DNA from: Pontibacter sp. SGAir0037
Lineage (GTDB): Bacteria; Bacteroidota; Bacteroidia; Cytophagales; Hymenobacteraceae
DNA length: 64,000 bases
Direction of reading: 5' to 3'
Assembly: GCF_005491705.1 (NCBI RefSeq)
Contig: NZ_CP028092.1
Span: 3,534,001-3,598,000, forward strand
Within the stretch, counting starts at the first letter, position 1, and every line of letters begins with the position of its first letter. Positions 18,493-28,361 of this stretch are shown piece after piece. The position numbers were made by a program, and so were the translations under genes. Under the pieces are notes generated by a model, which was not told the origin of the DNA, made no database searches, and was given only the letters and a program-made list of their open reading frames with translations.

Positions 18493-21459
18493 ATGCGCTT
18501 CACCCTTACAATACTATTGCTTTACCCTTTGCTCCTCTTTGCCCAGCAGTATAATTTCAGAAACTGGTCATTAGAAGAAGGGCTTCCACAATCTCAGGTA
18601 AACACAATAATTCAGGACCATAAAGGTCAGTTGTGGATTGGTACCCGAGGCGGTCTTAGTCGCTTCGATGGCACTGCCTTTTTTACTTTTACCAAACGCG
18701 ATGGCCTGACCGGCGCCAATATCTATACTTTGTTTGAGGATAGTAAAAAAAACATATGGGTCGGGACCGATATGGGATTATCGGTGTTTAACGGCACAAG
18801 CTTTATAACTTATACTAGCAATTCTGGCGCTGCGCTTACAGGCATAAGAGCAATTACAGAAGATAAACTCGGTAAAATTATTCTGGCCAGCGACAGTGGG
18901 GTTTTTACTTTTGAAGACGGGTCATATAGAAAACTAGATGATTTGCCAGACCAGGCTTATACCTCTTTACTGGTTTCATCGAACGGAGCTTTATGGGCAG
19001 GCAGTGCTACTCAGGGCTTATATAGAATTGATGATAATGGCTTAACTCATTATCATACTGGCAACAGCACCTTAACCTCGGATAACATCAGTTGTCTAAT
19101 AGAGAAAAATAAAGGCACCATCTGGATAGGTACTTTAAATGGGCTGCTACAGCATCAGTTAAAAAAAATTACTCCTCTAAAACTTCCCCTTGCCGCCACT
19201 CCTTCTGTTATTCAATCCTTTACCAAAGATTTATATGGCAACATTTGGATAGGATTACAAAGCAAAGGGCTACTAAGGTATGATGGGAAAAGATTTAACC
19301 TTGTTTCGACTGAAAACGGGCTTTTAACCAATAGTATCCTTTGCCTACAAGCTGACCTGGAAGGAAATATATGGATCGGGACAAACGGCCATGGTATGCA
19401 ACAGTACAGAAGCCCCTGGTTTATACATTATCCGAATGGCGAAGCAGCCAAGGACTCTCGAATAGCAGCACTCATAAAAGATGAAGGGCAGAGGCTGTGG
19501 CTGGCAACAGAAAATGGCCAGCTGGCATATTTCAAAAACGACCATTTACAATGGCTTTCCGATCCTAAATGGCCAGATGATCTTACGCTTTATACACTTC
19601 AGGCTATTAATACCAAAACGATATTAGCCTGTACTAATAAAGGGGTTTGGAGAATAGGAGGCTCTTTCTCTAAAATCTATGGTAAAAGCACAGGCCTTCC
19701 GACAGATGACATATACTATTGTTTATCAGACACTGCCGGCAATCTCTGGTTTGCCACCGCTGATGGAGTAGCTATAAAATCCCGGCATAACCTCATCCGG
19801 CCCCAGGTAAACGAATCAACTCCTTTGGGGAAAGCTTATTTTGTTCACATAGACAGAGACAACCAAATCTGGATTGGAGCCGAGAACGGCGTATTTTATT
19901 TTGTTGATGGTAAACTGGAGCCTCACCCGGCACTCGCTGGCTTCGACTTTAGAGAAGTAACCGCCATAACAGAAGCAAAAGACGGCACTTTGTTTTTTGG
20001 AGGCTTCAACTACGGCCTTATTGCCTTCAACAACAACTGGCATTCTCCAAGGCTGATCACCAAAAAAGATGGGTTACCAAATGAAGGTATTACGGGTTTA
20101 TATGTAGACCGATCGGATAATTTGTGGATAGGCACCAGCCGTTCTGTTGCCAAAATGCCTCTTAACCTCCTTAGTCCGAAGGATCAGCTTACCATTTATA
20201 CCTACAACTCTAAAGATGGATTTACAGGTCTTGAAGTTGGCCATAATGCTATTATGCAGACAGCAGATGGGAATTTATGGTTTGGCACTTCCAAAGGGCT
20301 AACTCAGTTTATGCCCGATAAAGAAAGGCATAACAAGGTACAGCCGTTCTGCCAATTAAATTCCATAAAGCTGTTTATGCAGGACACTGACTGGCCAAAA
20401 ATGGGATATAAAACAGATTCCACAACGGGCCTGCCTGTAAATTTACGACTGGCTCATCATCAAAACCATATTTCTTTCAACTATAAGGGCATTTGTTTAT
20501 CTGACCCGGAACAGATCAGGTACAGATACAGGCTAAAAGGGTACCAGGAGCAATGGTCTGAACCAACAGAACAGTCTTTTGCTTCATTTGATGGGCTGGC
20601 ACCCGGGACGTACACATTTCAGCTCATGGCCCAGAACAACGATGGGTACTGGACCTCCAATCCCCTGAACTATACTTTCTCTATCACTCCGCCAATCTGG
20701 AAGCGGGAGTGGTTTATTGCTGTTTTACTTCTGGTAGTTGGCAGCACCGCCGTAAGTGTAGCCCGTTTGCGGGAAAAGAGCCTGGTGAAGATGAACGCCG
20801 TACTAGAGCTTAAAGTAAAACATCGCACCAAGCAGCTTGAAGAGAAAAATTTTGAAAAAGAGATTCTCCTGAAGGAGATACACCACCGGGTTAAAAACAA
20901 CTTACAGATTGTCATCAGTATGCTAAATCTCCAGGCCCGGCAGCTAAAAGATGATTTTACGCTGGATGTAATGCGGGCACTGCGTAACAGGGTTCGTTCC
21001 ATGGCGCTCTTGCACGAGCGCCTTTATCAGCACCAGGACCTCTCCAGCATAGACCTCGATGATTATATAAGAGGTATATGCGAAAGCCTGTATGCTTCCT
21101 ATGGCACCTCCACCAAACAAATAGCGCTGGAGCTACATGTACCCAACATAAAAGTTGATATAGATTCGGCCATAACACTTGGTCTTATCGTAAACGAGCT
21201 CATATCAAATACCCTGAAATACGCTTTTCAGGGTAGTACAGGTATACTTCGGATTGAACTTCGCCACCAGTATAATCAAAGTTATATACTATCTGTGTGT
21301 GATAATGGCAAAGGCTTGCCTTTCGATTTTGAAACACGCAAAGAGAACTCTTTCGGTGTACAACTAATATCATCTTTGGCCAAAAAGCTTAATGGCTCCG
21401 TTACATTCAGCAGCAACCATGGCACAAGTTCAATTCTTTATTTCGATCTATCATCATAA
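18493..21459 (+). CDS. Sensor histidine kinase with two-component regulator beta-propeller (HisKA_2 type)
   Basis: 988 residues. A signal peptide (MRFTLTILLLYPLLLFAQ) is followed by about 600 residues of propeller repeats recognisable by recurring GxLWIGT/GNIWIGL motifs, forming two seven-bladed propellers. A Y_Y_Y immunoglobulin-like domain comes next (RYRLKGYQEQWSE), then one transmembrane helix (WFIAVLLLVVGSTAVSVARL). The cytoplasmic kinase has the HisKA_2 box EIHHRVKNNLQIVISML (histidines at 797-798) and an ATPase domain (NELISNTLKYAF, DNGKGLPFDF). This is the lytic-type sensor, not a hybrid: the partner response regulator is encoded 29 bp downstream. The ligand is unknown. Confidence 0.93.
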   Translation: MRFTLTILLLYPLLLFAQQYNFRNWSLEEGLPQSQVNTIIQDHKGQLWIGTRGGLSRFDGTAFFTFTKRDGLTGANIYTLFEDSKKNIWVGTDMGLSVFNGTSFITYTSNSGAALTGIRAITEDKLGKIILASDSGVFTFEDGSYRKLDDLPDQAYTSLLVSSNGALWAGSATQGLYRIDDNGLTHYHTGNSTLTSDNISCLIEKNKGTIWIGTLNGLLQHQLKKITPLKLPLAATPSVIQSFTKDLYGNIWIGLQSKGLLRYDGKRFNLVSTENGLLTNSILCLQADLEGNIWIGTNGHGMQQYRSPWFIHYPNGEAAKDSRIAALIKDEGQRLWLATENGQLAYFKNDHLQWLSDPKWPDDLTLYTLQAINTKTILACTNKGVWRIGGSFSKIYGKSTGLPTDDIYYCLSDTAGNLWFATADGVAIKSRHNLIRPQVNESTPLGKAYFVHIDRDNQIWIGAENGVFYFVDGKLEPHPALAGFDFREVTAITEAKDGTLFFGGFNYGLIAFNNNWHSPRLITKKDGLPNEGITGLYVDRSDNLWIGTSRSVAKMPLNLLSPKDQLTIYTYNSKDGFTGLEVGHNAIMQTADGNLWFGTSKGLTQFMPDKERHNKVQPFCQLNSIKLFMQDTDWPKMGYKTDSTTGLPVNLRLAHHQNHISFNYKGICLSDPEQIRYRYRLKGYQEQWSEPTEQSFASFDGLAPGTYTFQLMAQNNDGYWTSNPLNYTFSITPPIWKREWFIAVLLLVVGSTAVSVARLREKSLVKMNAVLELKVKHRTKQLEEKNFEKEILLKEIHHRVKNNLQIVISMLNLQARQLKDDFTLDVMRALRNRVRSMALLHERLYQHQDLSSIDLDDYIRGICESLYASYGTSTKQIALELHVPNIKVDIDSAITLGLIVNELISNTLKYAFQGSTGILRIELRHQYNQSYILSVCDNGKGLPFDFETRKENSFGVQLISSLAKKLNGSVTFSSNHGTSSILYFDLSS

Positions 21460-21488
21460 TTTATATTTATACGTATTAACCTAATGCT

Positions 21489-22238
21489 ATGACAAAACCA
21501 AAGATCCTTATTTCAGAAGATGAGGTCATAATCGCAGAGGATATTGCTGCGTGCCTGGAAGAGCTAGGTTATGAGACATGTGCAATAGACTCAGGCGAAG
21601 ACACCCTTAATATGATTCGGGAAACACAACCCGATCTTGTTCTTCTTGACATTAATCTGCGCGGTAATGCAGACGGTGTAACCCTTGGCTCCCAAATAAA
21701 AGAGGAGTTCGGAATACCTTTCATCTATTTAACTGCCTATGCCGATAAAGCTACTATAGACCGAGCCAAAGAAACAGAGCCCGACGGGTTTCTTGTAAAG
21801 CCTTTTGATGAAAACAATTTACGATCGGCTATAGAGATTGCCCTCTATAAACACGATCAGAAAACAGATACAAAAGAAGCAGAGACTGCACCTGTGCCTG
21901 TTAACAACAAAGAGCAGGATGTTTTATCAGACTATATCTTTGTAAAAGTAAAGCACCGGATCATTAAAGTTCATTACAACGAAATCTTATGGGTAGAAGC
22001 TTACGATAACTATTCATTCATTGTAACAGCCGACCAAAAGTACCTGGTCAGTTCTACGCTTAAAGACATGGAGCATAAGCTTCCTTCTAACAATTTTGTG
22101 CGTGTGCATCGGTCTTATATTGCTAACCTTGATAAAATAGACGCGCTGGAAGAAAGCTCTGTCGTGTTCTCCAAAGGCGATATCCCGATTGGAAAATCTT
22201 ATAAAAAGAACCTGATGTCGAGGTTTAATATTATTTAA
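21489..22238 (+). CDS. LytTR-family response regulator
   Basis: 249 residues. The receiver domain spans residues 4-120 with acidic pocket EDE (10-12), phosphoacceptor D54 (LVLLDINLRG) and K near 104 (FLVKPFDE). After a linker, a LytTR DNA-binding domain occupies about 148-245 (IIKVHYNEILWVEAYDNYSFIVT, FVRVHRSYIANLDKID, IPIGKSYKKNL). It is paired with the propeller sensor kinase just upstream and closed by a terminator. Target genes are not evident from the window. Confidence 0.95.
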   Translation: MTKPKILISEDEVIIAEDIAACLEELGYETCAIDSGEDTLNMIRETQPDLVLLDINLRGNADGVTLGSQIKEEFGIPFIYLTAYADKATIDRAKETEPDGFLVKPFDENNLRSAIEIALYKHDQKTDTKEAETAPVPVNNKEQDVLSDYIFVKVKHRIIKVHYNEILWVEAYDNYSFIVTADQKYLVSSTLKDMEHKLPSNNFVRVHRSYIANLDKIDALEESSVVFSKGDIPIGKSYKKNLMSRFNII

Positions 22239-22251
22239 TAAAACTTCTGAA

Positions 22252-22303
22252 GTTAATATAAAAGGGGAAGCAGTAATTCTACTGCTTCCCCTTTTATATT
22301 AAC
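22252..22303. terminator. Terminator after the LytTR regulator gene
   Basis: Perfect 24-bp inverted repeat (22252-22275 with 22280-22303) with a 4-nt loop, GC-rich core GGGGAAGCAG and AT-rich outer arms. It starts 14 bp after the stop. Confidence 0.85.
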
Positions 22304-22387
22304 TATTATACATTAGAACTCATTCATTTTAAATAGTAGTTTAAAAGGCAAGCCTGAAGCTCATTTCAAAATAAGATTAAATCCAGC

Positions 22388-22395
22388 TATCTTTG
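22388..22395 (+). promoter_or_regulatory. Candidate -7 box for the surface-glycan cluster
   Basis: TATCTTTG matches TAnnTTTG fully. It lies 93 bp before the aminotransferase start and downstream of the preceding terminator. The -33 region is only T-rich, so this is a moderate candidate. Confidence 0.45.
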
Positions 22396-22487
22396 CTTTA
22401 GTCAGGTTTTATCACTCAAGCTCTGGCTTAATTATTTCTATGAGTCATAATTGCTGATGCAGCTTCCATTTAGAGAGGTATTAATAA

Positions 22488-23570
22488 ATGATCAACGTTA
22501 CAAAGCCATTTCTGCCTCCCAGAGAGGAATTTGAACAGTATGTAGATGGCATCTGGAGTAGAGGGTGGCTAACTAATAATGGCCCACTGGTAAATGAACT
22601 TGAGTTAAAGTTAAAAGAATATTTTGGCGTGCCGCACTTATTCTTTGTAACAAACGGCACTATTGCTTTACAGATAGCTATTAAGGCTTTAGGTCTTACC
22701 GGAGAAATTATAACCACTCCATTTTCCTATGTTGCCACTACCAGCAGCATTGTGTGGGAAGGCTGTACTCCTGTTTTTGTAGACATACATCCGAAAACAT
22801 TAAACCTAAACCCTGATTTAATAGAAGCCTCCATCACTCCCAACACATCCGCCATTATGGCTACCCATGTGTATGGAAACCCTTGTGATATTAAAGCTAT
22901 ACATGATATTGCCACCCGACATCAGTTGCGTGTTATTTATGACGGTGCCCATGCTTTTGGAACAGGCTACAAAGGGAACTCCGTTTTTCATTATGGGGAT
23001 ATCAGCACCCTTAGCTTTCATTCCACTAAGCTATTTCACACTACAGAAGGTGGCGCTATAATTACACAAGATGCAGCCATCGCAAGAGACATTGCCTCTA
23101 TGCGTAACTTCGGGCATAATGGCCCCGAGAAATTCTACGGTGTGGGAATTAATGGCAAAAACAGTGAGTTTCATGCAGCTATGGGGCTTTGCAACCTAAA
23201 ATATGTATCAGCGATACTTGCTCGTCGGCAAGAGCTTTCTGCCAGATACGATAAAATGCTTGTAAACTTGAACTGCACAAAGCCGCAGCAGCAGGCAGAG
23301 GGGCAACACAATTACGCTTACTATCCCATCATATTTAATACTGAGGCTTCTCTAGTAAAGGCAGTGGAAGCATTGCATGGTGTCTATGTATATCCCAGGA
23401 GGTATTTTTACCCTTCTCTCGAGACACTTAACTATGTGGAGCCACGACAAAAAATGGAGGTGTCGGATGATATTTCCAAAAGGGTCCTTTGCCTGCCGCT
23501 TTACCACGACCTGTCGTTTGAAGAAGTCGATATGATTTGCAGAGCTTTATTAAGGGCTCAAAACTACTGA
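22488..23570 (+). CDS. DegT/DnrJ/EryC1/StrS-family PLP-dependent sugar aminotransferase
   Basis: Transfers an amino group to a keto-sugar nucleotide, giving an amino sugar for surface glycans. It has 360 residues. The PLP-binding Lys is K181 in SFHSTKLFHTTEGGA, and GWLTNNGPLVNELELKLKEYF at the N-terminus is family-typical. The adjacent acyltransferase begins 2 bp after the stop, so a coupled pair making an N-acylated amino sugar is likely. The identity of the sugar (for example a 3- or 4-amino deoxyhexose) cannot be read from the sequence. Confidence 0.93.
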   Translation: MINVTKPFLPPREEFEQYVDGIWSRGWLTNNGPLVNELELKLKEYFGVPHLFFVTNGTIALQIAIKALGLTGEIITTPFSYVATTSSIVWEGCTPVFVDIHPKTLNLNPDLIEASITPNTSAIMATHVYGNPCDIKAIHDIATRHQLRVIYDGAHAFGTGYKGNSVFHYGDISTLSFHSTKLFHTTEGGAIITQDAAIARDIASMRNFGHNGPEKFYGVGINGKNSEFHAAMGLCNLKYVSAILARRQELSARYDKMLVNLNCTKPQQQAEGQHNYAYYPIIFNTEASLVKAVEALHGVYVYPRRYFYPSLETLNYVEPRQKMEVSDDISKRVLCLPLYHDLSFEEVDMICRALLRAQNY

Positions 23571-23572
23571 AG

Positions 23573-24205
23573 ATGATTATAATTGGAGCAAAAGGGCATG
23601 CAAAAGACATTTTAAGTGTCTTAAGTATCAACAAGAAATTGGATCACCTTTATTTTTATGATGATGTGTCTCCTGATAGCCCACAGTTGCTTTACGGAGT
23701 CTACCCGATTTTAAGGTCTGCAAACGAAGCAAAAAAAGTACTAGAAGACAATGCTGATTTTGTGTTAGGTATAGGAAATCCGAAGCTGCGATGTAACTTG
23801 GCTAATAAGTTTAAAGATTTAGGGGGAACACTGCGATCGGTTATTGCGCCTACTTCTTCTATAGGAAATCATGAGGTTAAACTAGGAGCAGGAATAAATA
23901 TTATGACAGGTGTTATAATAACAAACAGTGTTATTATAGGAGAGGGCGCATTAATTAATGCCGGCGTACAGATACACCATGATGTTAGTGTTGGCAGGTA
24001 CACTGAATTATCACCGGGCGTTATTCTTACAGGAGGAGTATCGGTGGGTGAGTTTACAATAATAGGAACAGGAGCCAAAGTATTACCTAATATCAAAATA
24101 GGAGATCACGTGGTTGTTGGAGCAGGTGCTATCGTTACAAAAGACATTCCCTCCTTTAGCCAAGTAGTAGGTATACCTGCTCGTATTGTTAAATTTTCAA
24201 ATTAA
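23573..24205 (+). CDS. NeuD/PglD-like sugar O- or N-acyltransferase (left-handed beta helix)
   Basis: 210 residues from the ATG at 23573 (MIIIGAKGHAKDILSVL); the frame is open further upstream but that part overlaps the aminotransferase. An N-terminal Rossmann-like PglD domain (IIIGAKGHAKDIL) is followed from about residue 90 by hexapeptide repeats (IGNHEV, IGEGALINAG, VGRYTELSPG, VGEFTIIGTG, IGDHVVVGAG). It probably acylates the amino sugar made by the preceding enzyme, as in PglE-PglD pairs. The acyl donor is unknown. Confidence 0.92.
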   Translation: MIIIGAKGHAKDILSVLSINKKLDHLYFYDDVSPDSPQLLYGVYPILRSANEAKKVLEDNADFVLGIGNPKLRCNLANKFKDLGGTLRSVIAPTSSIGNHEVKLGAGINIMTGVIITNSVIIGEGALINAGVQIHHDVSVGRYTELSPGVILTGGVSVGEFTIIGTGAKVLPNIKIGDHVVVGAGAIVTKDIPSFSQVVGIPARIVKFSN

Positions 24206-24216
24206 TTACAACTGAT

Positions 24217-25110
24217 ATGTCTGTTAAAGTAAGTATTTGCATGATCACTTATAATCATGAAAAATTTATTGCTCAGGCAGTAGAAAGTATCATGATGCAG
24301 GAAACTGATTTCAGTTATGAATTAGTTGTAGGAGAAGATTGCTCTACAGATGACACCAGAAATATACTTCTGTCTTATCAGGAGCAGTACCCTCATAAAA
24401 TCCGCCTTCTCCTTCCAGAAAGCAATCTCGGTATGATGCAGAACTTTGTAAAAACACTAGAAAACTGCACAGGGGAATACATCGCGCTATGTGAAGGAGA
24501 TGACTATTGGACAGACCCTTACAAATTACAAAAGCAAGTGGATTTTTTGGAGGCTAATCCTGATTTTGCTATTTGCTTTCACAGAGTTGAGGTAATTCAT
24601 GAAAAGCATCCGGAGAGGAACTACTTATCAAACCCTGATCAGGCAGAGGTTACAACTATTGTAAATTTGGCGCAAAATAGCTATATACATACTGTATCTT
24701 GTATTTATAGAAATAAAAAACTTAAATTCCCTAACTGGTATTTTGCTTCCATTGTTGGCGATTACCCTTTACACCTACTGAATGCTAGGTATGGGAAGAT
24801 AAAGTTTTTAAATGAGACTATGGCAAAATATAGGGTTCATGAAGGTGGAGTATGGAGTGAGATACCTAAAGTACAACAGTTAAAAAAATGGGATACAGTT
24901 TTGTCTTTATTGATAAAAAACTTCTCCGGTAAAATTAAACTGGCATTACTGAAACATCGGAAGAAAAATTTTATTGCAATAGATACTATATACAAAAATC
25001 TAGGGAAGTCTAGTCCTGAGCGCCTAAATATATATAAGGCAAGCTTATACTATCAGATAAACAAAATACTACTTTTACCTAGTTTACTTTTGAATAAGTT
25101 AGCGAAGTAG
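24217..25110 (+). CDS. Family 2 glycosyltransferase
   Basis: 297 residues. GT-A fold with VSICMITYNHEKFIAQAVESI at the N-terminus, GEDCSTDDT, and the metal/nucleotide site CEGDDYWTDPYKLQKQ near residue 90. It has no transmembrane segment and is probably peripheral at the inner membrane. It lies 11 bp after the acyltransferase and is likely in the same operon. Codon use is visibly AT-richer than in the housekeeping genes. Donor and acceptor are not predictable. Confidence 0.92.
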   Translation: MSVKVSICMITYNHEKFIAQAVESIMMQETDFSYELVVGEDCSTDDTRNILLSYQEQYPHKIRLLLPESNLGMMQNFVKTLENCTGEYIALCEGDDYWTDPYKLQKQVDFLEANPDFAICFHRVEVIHEKHPERNYLSNPDQAEVTTIVNLAQNSYIHTVSCIYRNKKLKFPNWYFASIVGDYPLHLLNARYGKIKFLNETMAKYRVHEGGVWSEIPKVQQLKKWDTVLSLLIKNFSGKIKLALLKHRKKNFIAIDTIYKNLGKSSPERLNIYKASLYYQINKILLLPSLLLNKLAK

Positions 25111-25266
25111 ACTGTATATAGTTGATGCCGTTATAAAGCAATTCAAAAGCAGCATTAGATTCTGCTTAGACCAATTTACAATTCTCAACAACTTTCATTG
25201 GGATTAAAATAAATTACTGTTTAAAAGAGCTTTAATATTAAATAATCTATCCTAATATATTGATTC

Positions 25267-26277
25267 ATGGTTTTCGGTATTTCTGTGATAATTCCTAATT
25301 TCAATGGTGTTCATCTTTTTGAACACACCCTACCTACTATAAAACAAGCTTTACAAAATATTAATAAGCCATCGGAGATAATAATTGTAGATGATTGCTC
25401 TACTGATGGCTCTATAGAATTTCTCCGTAAGAATTACTCTTCTATTAAAGTAATATCAAAATCAGAAAATAGTGGTTTTTCAATTACATGTAATATTGGT
25501 GTAAAAGCAGCTGCTTATGATAAAGTTTTAATATTAAATAGTGATGTAAAATTAACTCCTACCTATTTTGAAAGTCAATTAAAATATTTCAATAAAGCTG
25601 ACACCTTTGGTGTTATGGGAAGAATAGTAGGCTGGGATGATGAAAAAATACAGGATGGTGCAAAGCTTCCTTCCTTTCATGGCGCTAAACTTAAGACATC
25701 TGGTAATTATTTACTCACTGATGATACTAAGATGGAAGAAGGTTTGTACTCTTTATACATTTCAGGAGCAAATGCATTTATAGACCGGGATAAGTTTTTA
25801 CTACTTCAAGGATTTAATGAGTTGTTTTCTCCCTTTTATTCAGAAGATGTTGACCTTTCGTTAAGAGCTTGGCGCTTAGGTTTTAAATGTTACTATGACT
25901 ACAACAGTGTTTGCAGACATCAAGCAACAACTACTATTAAAAAGAAATGTAGAAAAAATTACATTCAAACGATTTATAATCGTAATAAAATGTATTTACA
26001 TGCTCTGCATTTGGAGGGGTTAACAAAATTTCTATGGTTCCTTCAGCTTTTTCTTGAGTTACTCTTCAGACTCCTATCTTTGAAATGGCATTATGCTAAA
26101 TCCTTATACCTGTTTTTAAACACACAAGAAGAGATAGCTAAATCTAAAAACCAATTCAATATGCTTGCACAAAACCTTAAAAGTAGGAAAACTTTAAAAG
26201 AGATTAATAATTTTATATTAAGCAATTTAAAGGATAAAGAACTAATAAATTTAAAAGGGATTAAATTTCGAGTTTAA
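25267..26277 (+). CDS. Family 2 glycosyltransferase (rhamnosyltransferase-like)
   Basis: 336 residues. VSVIIPNFNG-type start (FGISVIIPNFNGVHLFEHTLP), DDCSTDGS, LNSDVKLTPTYFE as the DxD-equivalent region, and FSPFYSEDVDLSLRAWRLGFKC, which is typical of the WbbL-like GT2 group. It is AT-rich. It ends 1 bp before the stop of the opposite-strand gene, with no terminator between them. Confidence 0.9.
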   Translation: MVFGISVIIPNFNGVHLFEHTLPTIKQALQNINKPSEIIIVDDCSTDGSIEFLRKNYSSIKVISKSENSGFSITCNIGVKAAAYDKVLILNSDVKLTPTYFESQLKYFNKADTFGVMGRIVGWDDEKIQDGAKLPSFHGAKLKTSGNYLLTDDTKMEEGLYSLYISGANAFIDRDKFLLLQGFNELFSPFYSEDVDLSLRAWRLGFKCYYDYNSVCRHQATTTIKKKCRKNYIQTIYNRNKMYLHALHLEGLTKFLWFLQLFLELLFRLLSLKWHYAKSLYLFLNTQEEIAKSKNQFNMLAQNLKSRKTLKEINNFILSNLKDKELINLKGIKFRV

Positions 26278-26278
26278 T

Positions 26279-27145
26279 TTACAAAAATAATTGATAGCCC
26301 TTTCGTGATGAAAGCCTATCAACTTTTATCTTTTTGTGCTTCTTACCTTCTTTAACTATTCGGATTATCCACTTAAATCGCTCTACAGCTTTCACAATAT
26401 TGAAAACTACACGAACATTATTGTATACTTTATTTTTAAATTCAGTATTACTTAAATAGAATCTAGTACATGTTGTTTCAACATACCGGCTTCTTAGTTT
26501 TTTCCCATAGGCATACAAAAAGTCAGGAATATGCTCTTTTAAAGCCTCTAAATTTCCCTCACTTAAATGATTTACCATAAATGGAATTACATAACTTGTA
26601 TAGCCAAGTATATCTGCTATAATACAAAGATCAGTACCATACAAGTGAAAGCCTGTTAGGTCTCCTGATATGGTTAGGTTAGTTGCTCTATTAATAATTA
26701 ATAAATTTTCATCAAGTGAATTCACTTTTGCTGGTAAGTCTTCATTTAACATGATTATACCATCATTATTAATATGAAAAACTTTAGCATGATAACCATT
26801 ACCACCTGCATTACCACATAGCGCCCATTTTGGATCTTTAGTGGTCAAATCCTGCAAACATTTGATTAACTCAACCTTAGTATCTAAACATCTTACATCC
26901 TGATGCACAATTATTAGGTACCTTCCTAAGGCTTGTTTAAAGAAGCCAGCAATAGCCTTGTATGCATCAAAAGCATTAGTATGAGAATTATCTACTATTA
27001 AATATTCGCAATCATCTACAAAACCGCATTTTTCAAAACTTTGCACCATCTCATAGTACTCATCTTGATTATTAACAATAGTACATATGGAAAACAAGTA
27101 TGAGTAATCTGGGTCTACCTGTTTTAAGATTCGGGGATTTGCCAT
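26279..27145 (-). CDS. Putative glycosyltransferase (GT-A fold)
   Basis: 288 residues. LFSICTIVNNQDEYYEMVQSF at the N-terminus and YLIVDNSHTNAFDAYKAI replace the usual GT2 opening. YLIIVHQDVRCLDTKVELI resembles a DxD-like site with HQD, and FHLYGTDLCIIADILGYTSYVIPFMVNHLSEGN matches the late GT2 acceptor/base region. The protein ends in a basic tail. It is AT-rich and convergent with the preceding gene. Assignment to a glycosyltransferase is likely but to a named subfamily is not possible. Confidence 0.72.
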   Translation of the reverse strand: MANPRILKQVDPDYSYLFSICTIVNNQDEYYEMVQSFEKCGFVDDCEYLIVDNSHTNAFDAYKAIAGFFKQALGRYLIIVHQDVRCLDTKVELIKCLQDLTTKDPKWALCGNAGGNGYHAKVFHINNDGIIMLNEDLPAKVNSLDENLLIINRATNLTISGDLTGFHLYGTDLCIIADILGYTSYVIPFMVNHLSEGNLEALKEHIPDFLYAYGKKLRSRYVETTCTRFYLSNTEFKNKVYNNVRVVFNIVKAVERFKWIIRIVKEGKKHKKIKVDRLSSRKGYQLFL

Positions 27146-27309
27146 ATTAATTTTTATAGAACCACTAGTTTATATAAACTAGCAGCAAAGCTCAAATAAC
27201 CGTCAAAAAGCCATTAACTTATATTAAAACTTTATAGGTATTGTAGTAATAGGGAATTAAAAATTTTTAAGATCTCTACAAACGCTTCTAAAGCTTCATA
27301 TCAAAAAAC

Positions 27310-28182
27310 TCAAACAATCTTGTAGTTTTTATATTCAAACGGTCGGTACCCTGTTAATCGTTCAACAAATAGCTTAAACTTGTCTTTAAACCTATAATGT
27401 TTTTTGCTCAAGTCACGGCTGAAGCTCCAGTTCTTTCTCGCAATTCTTTCATGCATCACAGCAGGATGTTTTCCTTCAAACAATTTAATCGGCTCTATAT
27501 CTGAAAAGTCAAATTGCTCCGCTTTTACAATGTGCTCTTCTATCCATTCATCTGAATGCCAAAACTTACGGCTGTTTTCATACTTCTGCTGCAAGGCTCG
27601 TGGTTCTCTTACCCAACCATAATGATGAATATATGCATCAATAAGCTTTACCCGTAACTTTTGGTTTTGCCCCTTTCTAAAACCTTGGGCATCCAGGTAA
27701 GAATAAATATCATTTCTCTTACGAACTACACGTATCTCACGTCTGTACCAGCTGGTTGCATCACCCTCATAGTCATAAGAGCCATAGAAATGCCTGTATT
27801 TAAAGAGTAGCCCATCTACCTGTGGGTCATCTTTATACCGTAGCATTGCTTCACGAACATTATTCAGATAATCTTCGTGCATTATCTCATCGCCCTGTAT
27901 GTAAACTGCCCAATCAGCATCAGGAGCTATTGCAGCATAAGCTTTATCCGTTTCTACAGCCAATACCCTCCCGCCTATGCGCAAACTCTCATCCCACACT
28001 GTCTCAATTATTCGAATCTTAGGGGAAGCGATACTTTGTATCAGCTCTAATGTACCATCATCAGAATTGCCTACTGCCACTACCACCTCATCACATAAAG
28101 GGATTATAGATGTGATAGCCTCTATAATGGGATAATCGTACTTTACGGCATTACGCACAAAGGTAAAACCACTAACTTTCAT
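27310..28182 (-). CDS. Family 2 glycosyltransferase-like protein
   Basis: 290 residues from the ATG at 28180-28182 (MKVSGFTFVRNAVKYDYPIIEAI); a TTG start nine bases upstream is possible but less likely. It has EVVVAVGNSDDGTLELIQSI and WAVYIQGDEIMHEDYLNNV (acidic DxD-like site QGDE). This subgroup resembles glycosyltransferases related to WaaE/KdtX, which often act on lipid A core or capsule. It stands apart (about 165 bp) from the preceding gene and may have its own promoter. Confidence 0.85.
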   Translation of the reverse strand: MKVSGFTFVRNAVKYDYPIIEAITSIIPLCDEVVVAVGNSDDGTLELIQSIASPKIRIIETVWDESLRIGGRVLAVETDKAYAAIAPDADWAVYIQGDEIMHEDYLNNVREAMLRYKDDPQVDGLLFKYRHFYGSYDYEGDATSWYRREIRVVRKRNDIYSYLDAQGFRKGQNQKLRVKLIDAYIHHYGWVREPRALQQKYENSRKFWHSDEWIEEHIVKAEQFDFSDIEPIKLFEGKHPAVMHERIARKNWSFSRDLSKKHYRFKDKFKLFVERLTGYRPFEYKNYKIV

Positions 28183-28306
28183 GAATTGCAAGGTTAGGAA
28201 CCATAAAACAGAGTTACAAATTTAATCTAATTACCCCAAGTAAGAATTAAATTTGAAAATATGTTTTATGTCTGGTGCATTTTCGGAATGATACTCTACC
28301 AGCTAT

Positions 28307-28349
28307 AAAACAACAGAGGCCGATGCATTGCATCGGCCTCTGTTGTTTT
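28307..28349. terminator. Terminator after ahcY
   Basis: Perfect 21-bp inverted repeat (28307-28327 with 28329-28349), GC-rich core CAGAGGCCGATG, closed by a T run on each strand. It lies 12 bp after the ahcY stop. Confidence 0.88.
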
Positions 28350-28361
28350 AGTATATCAGAA

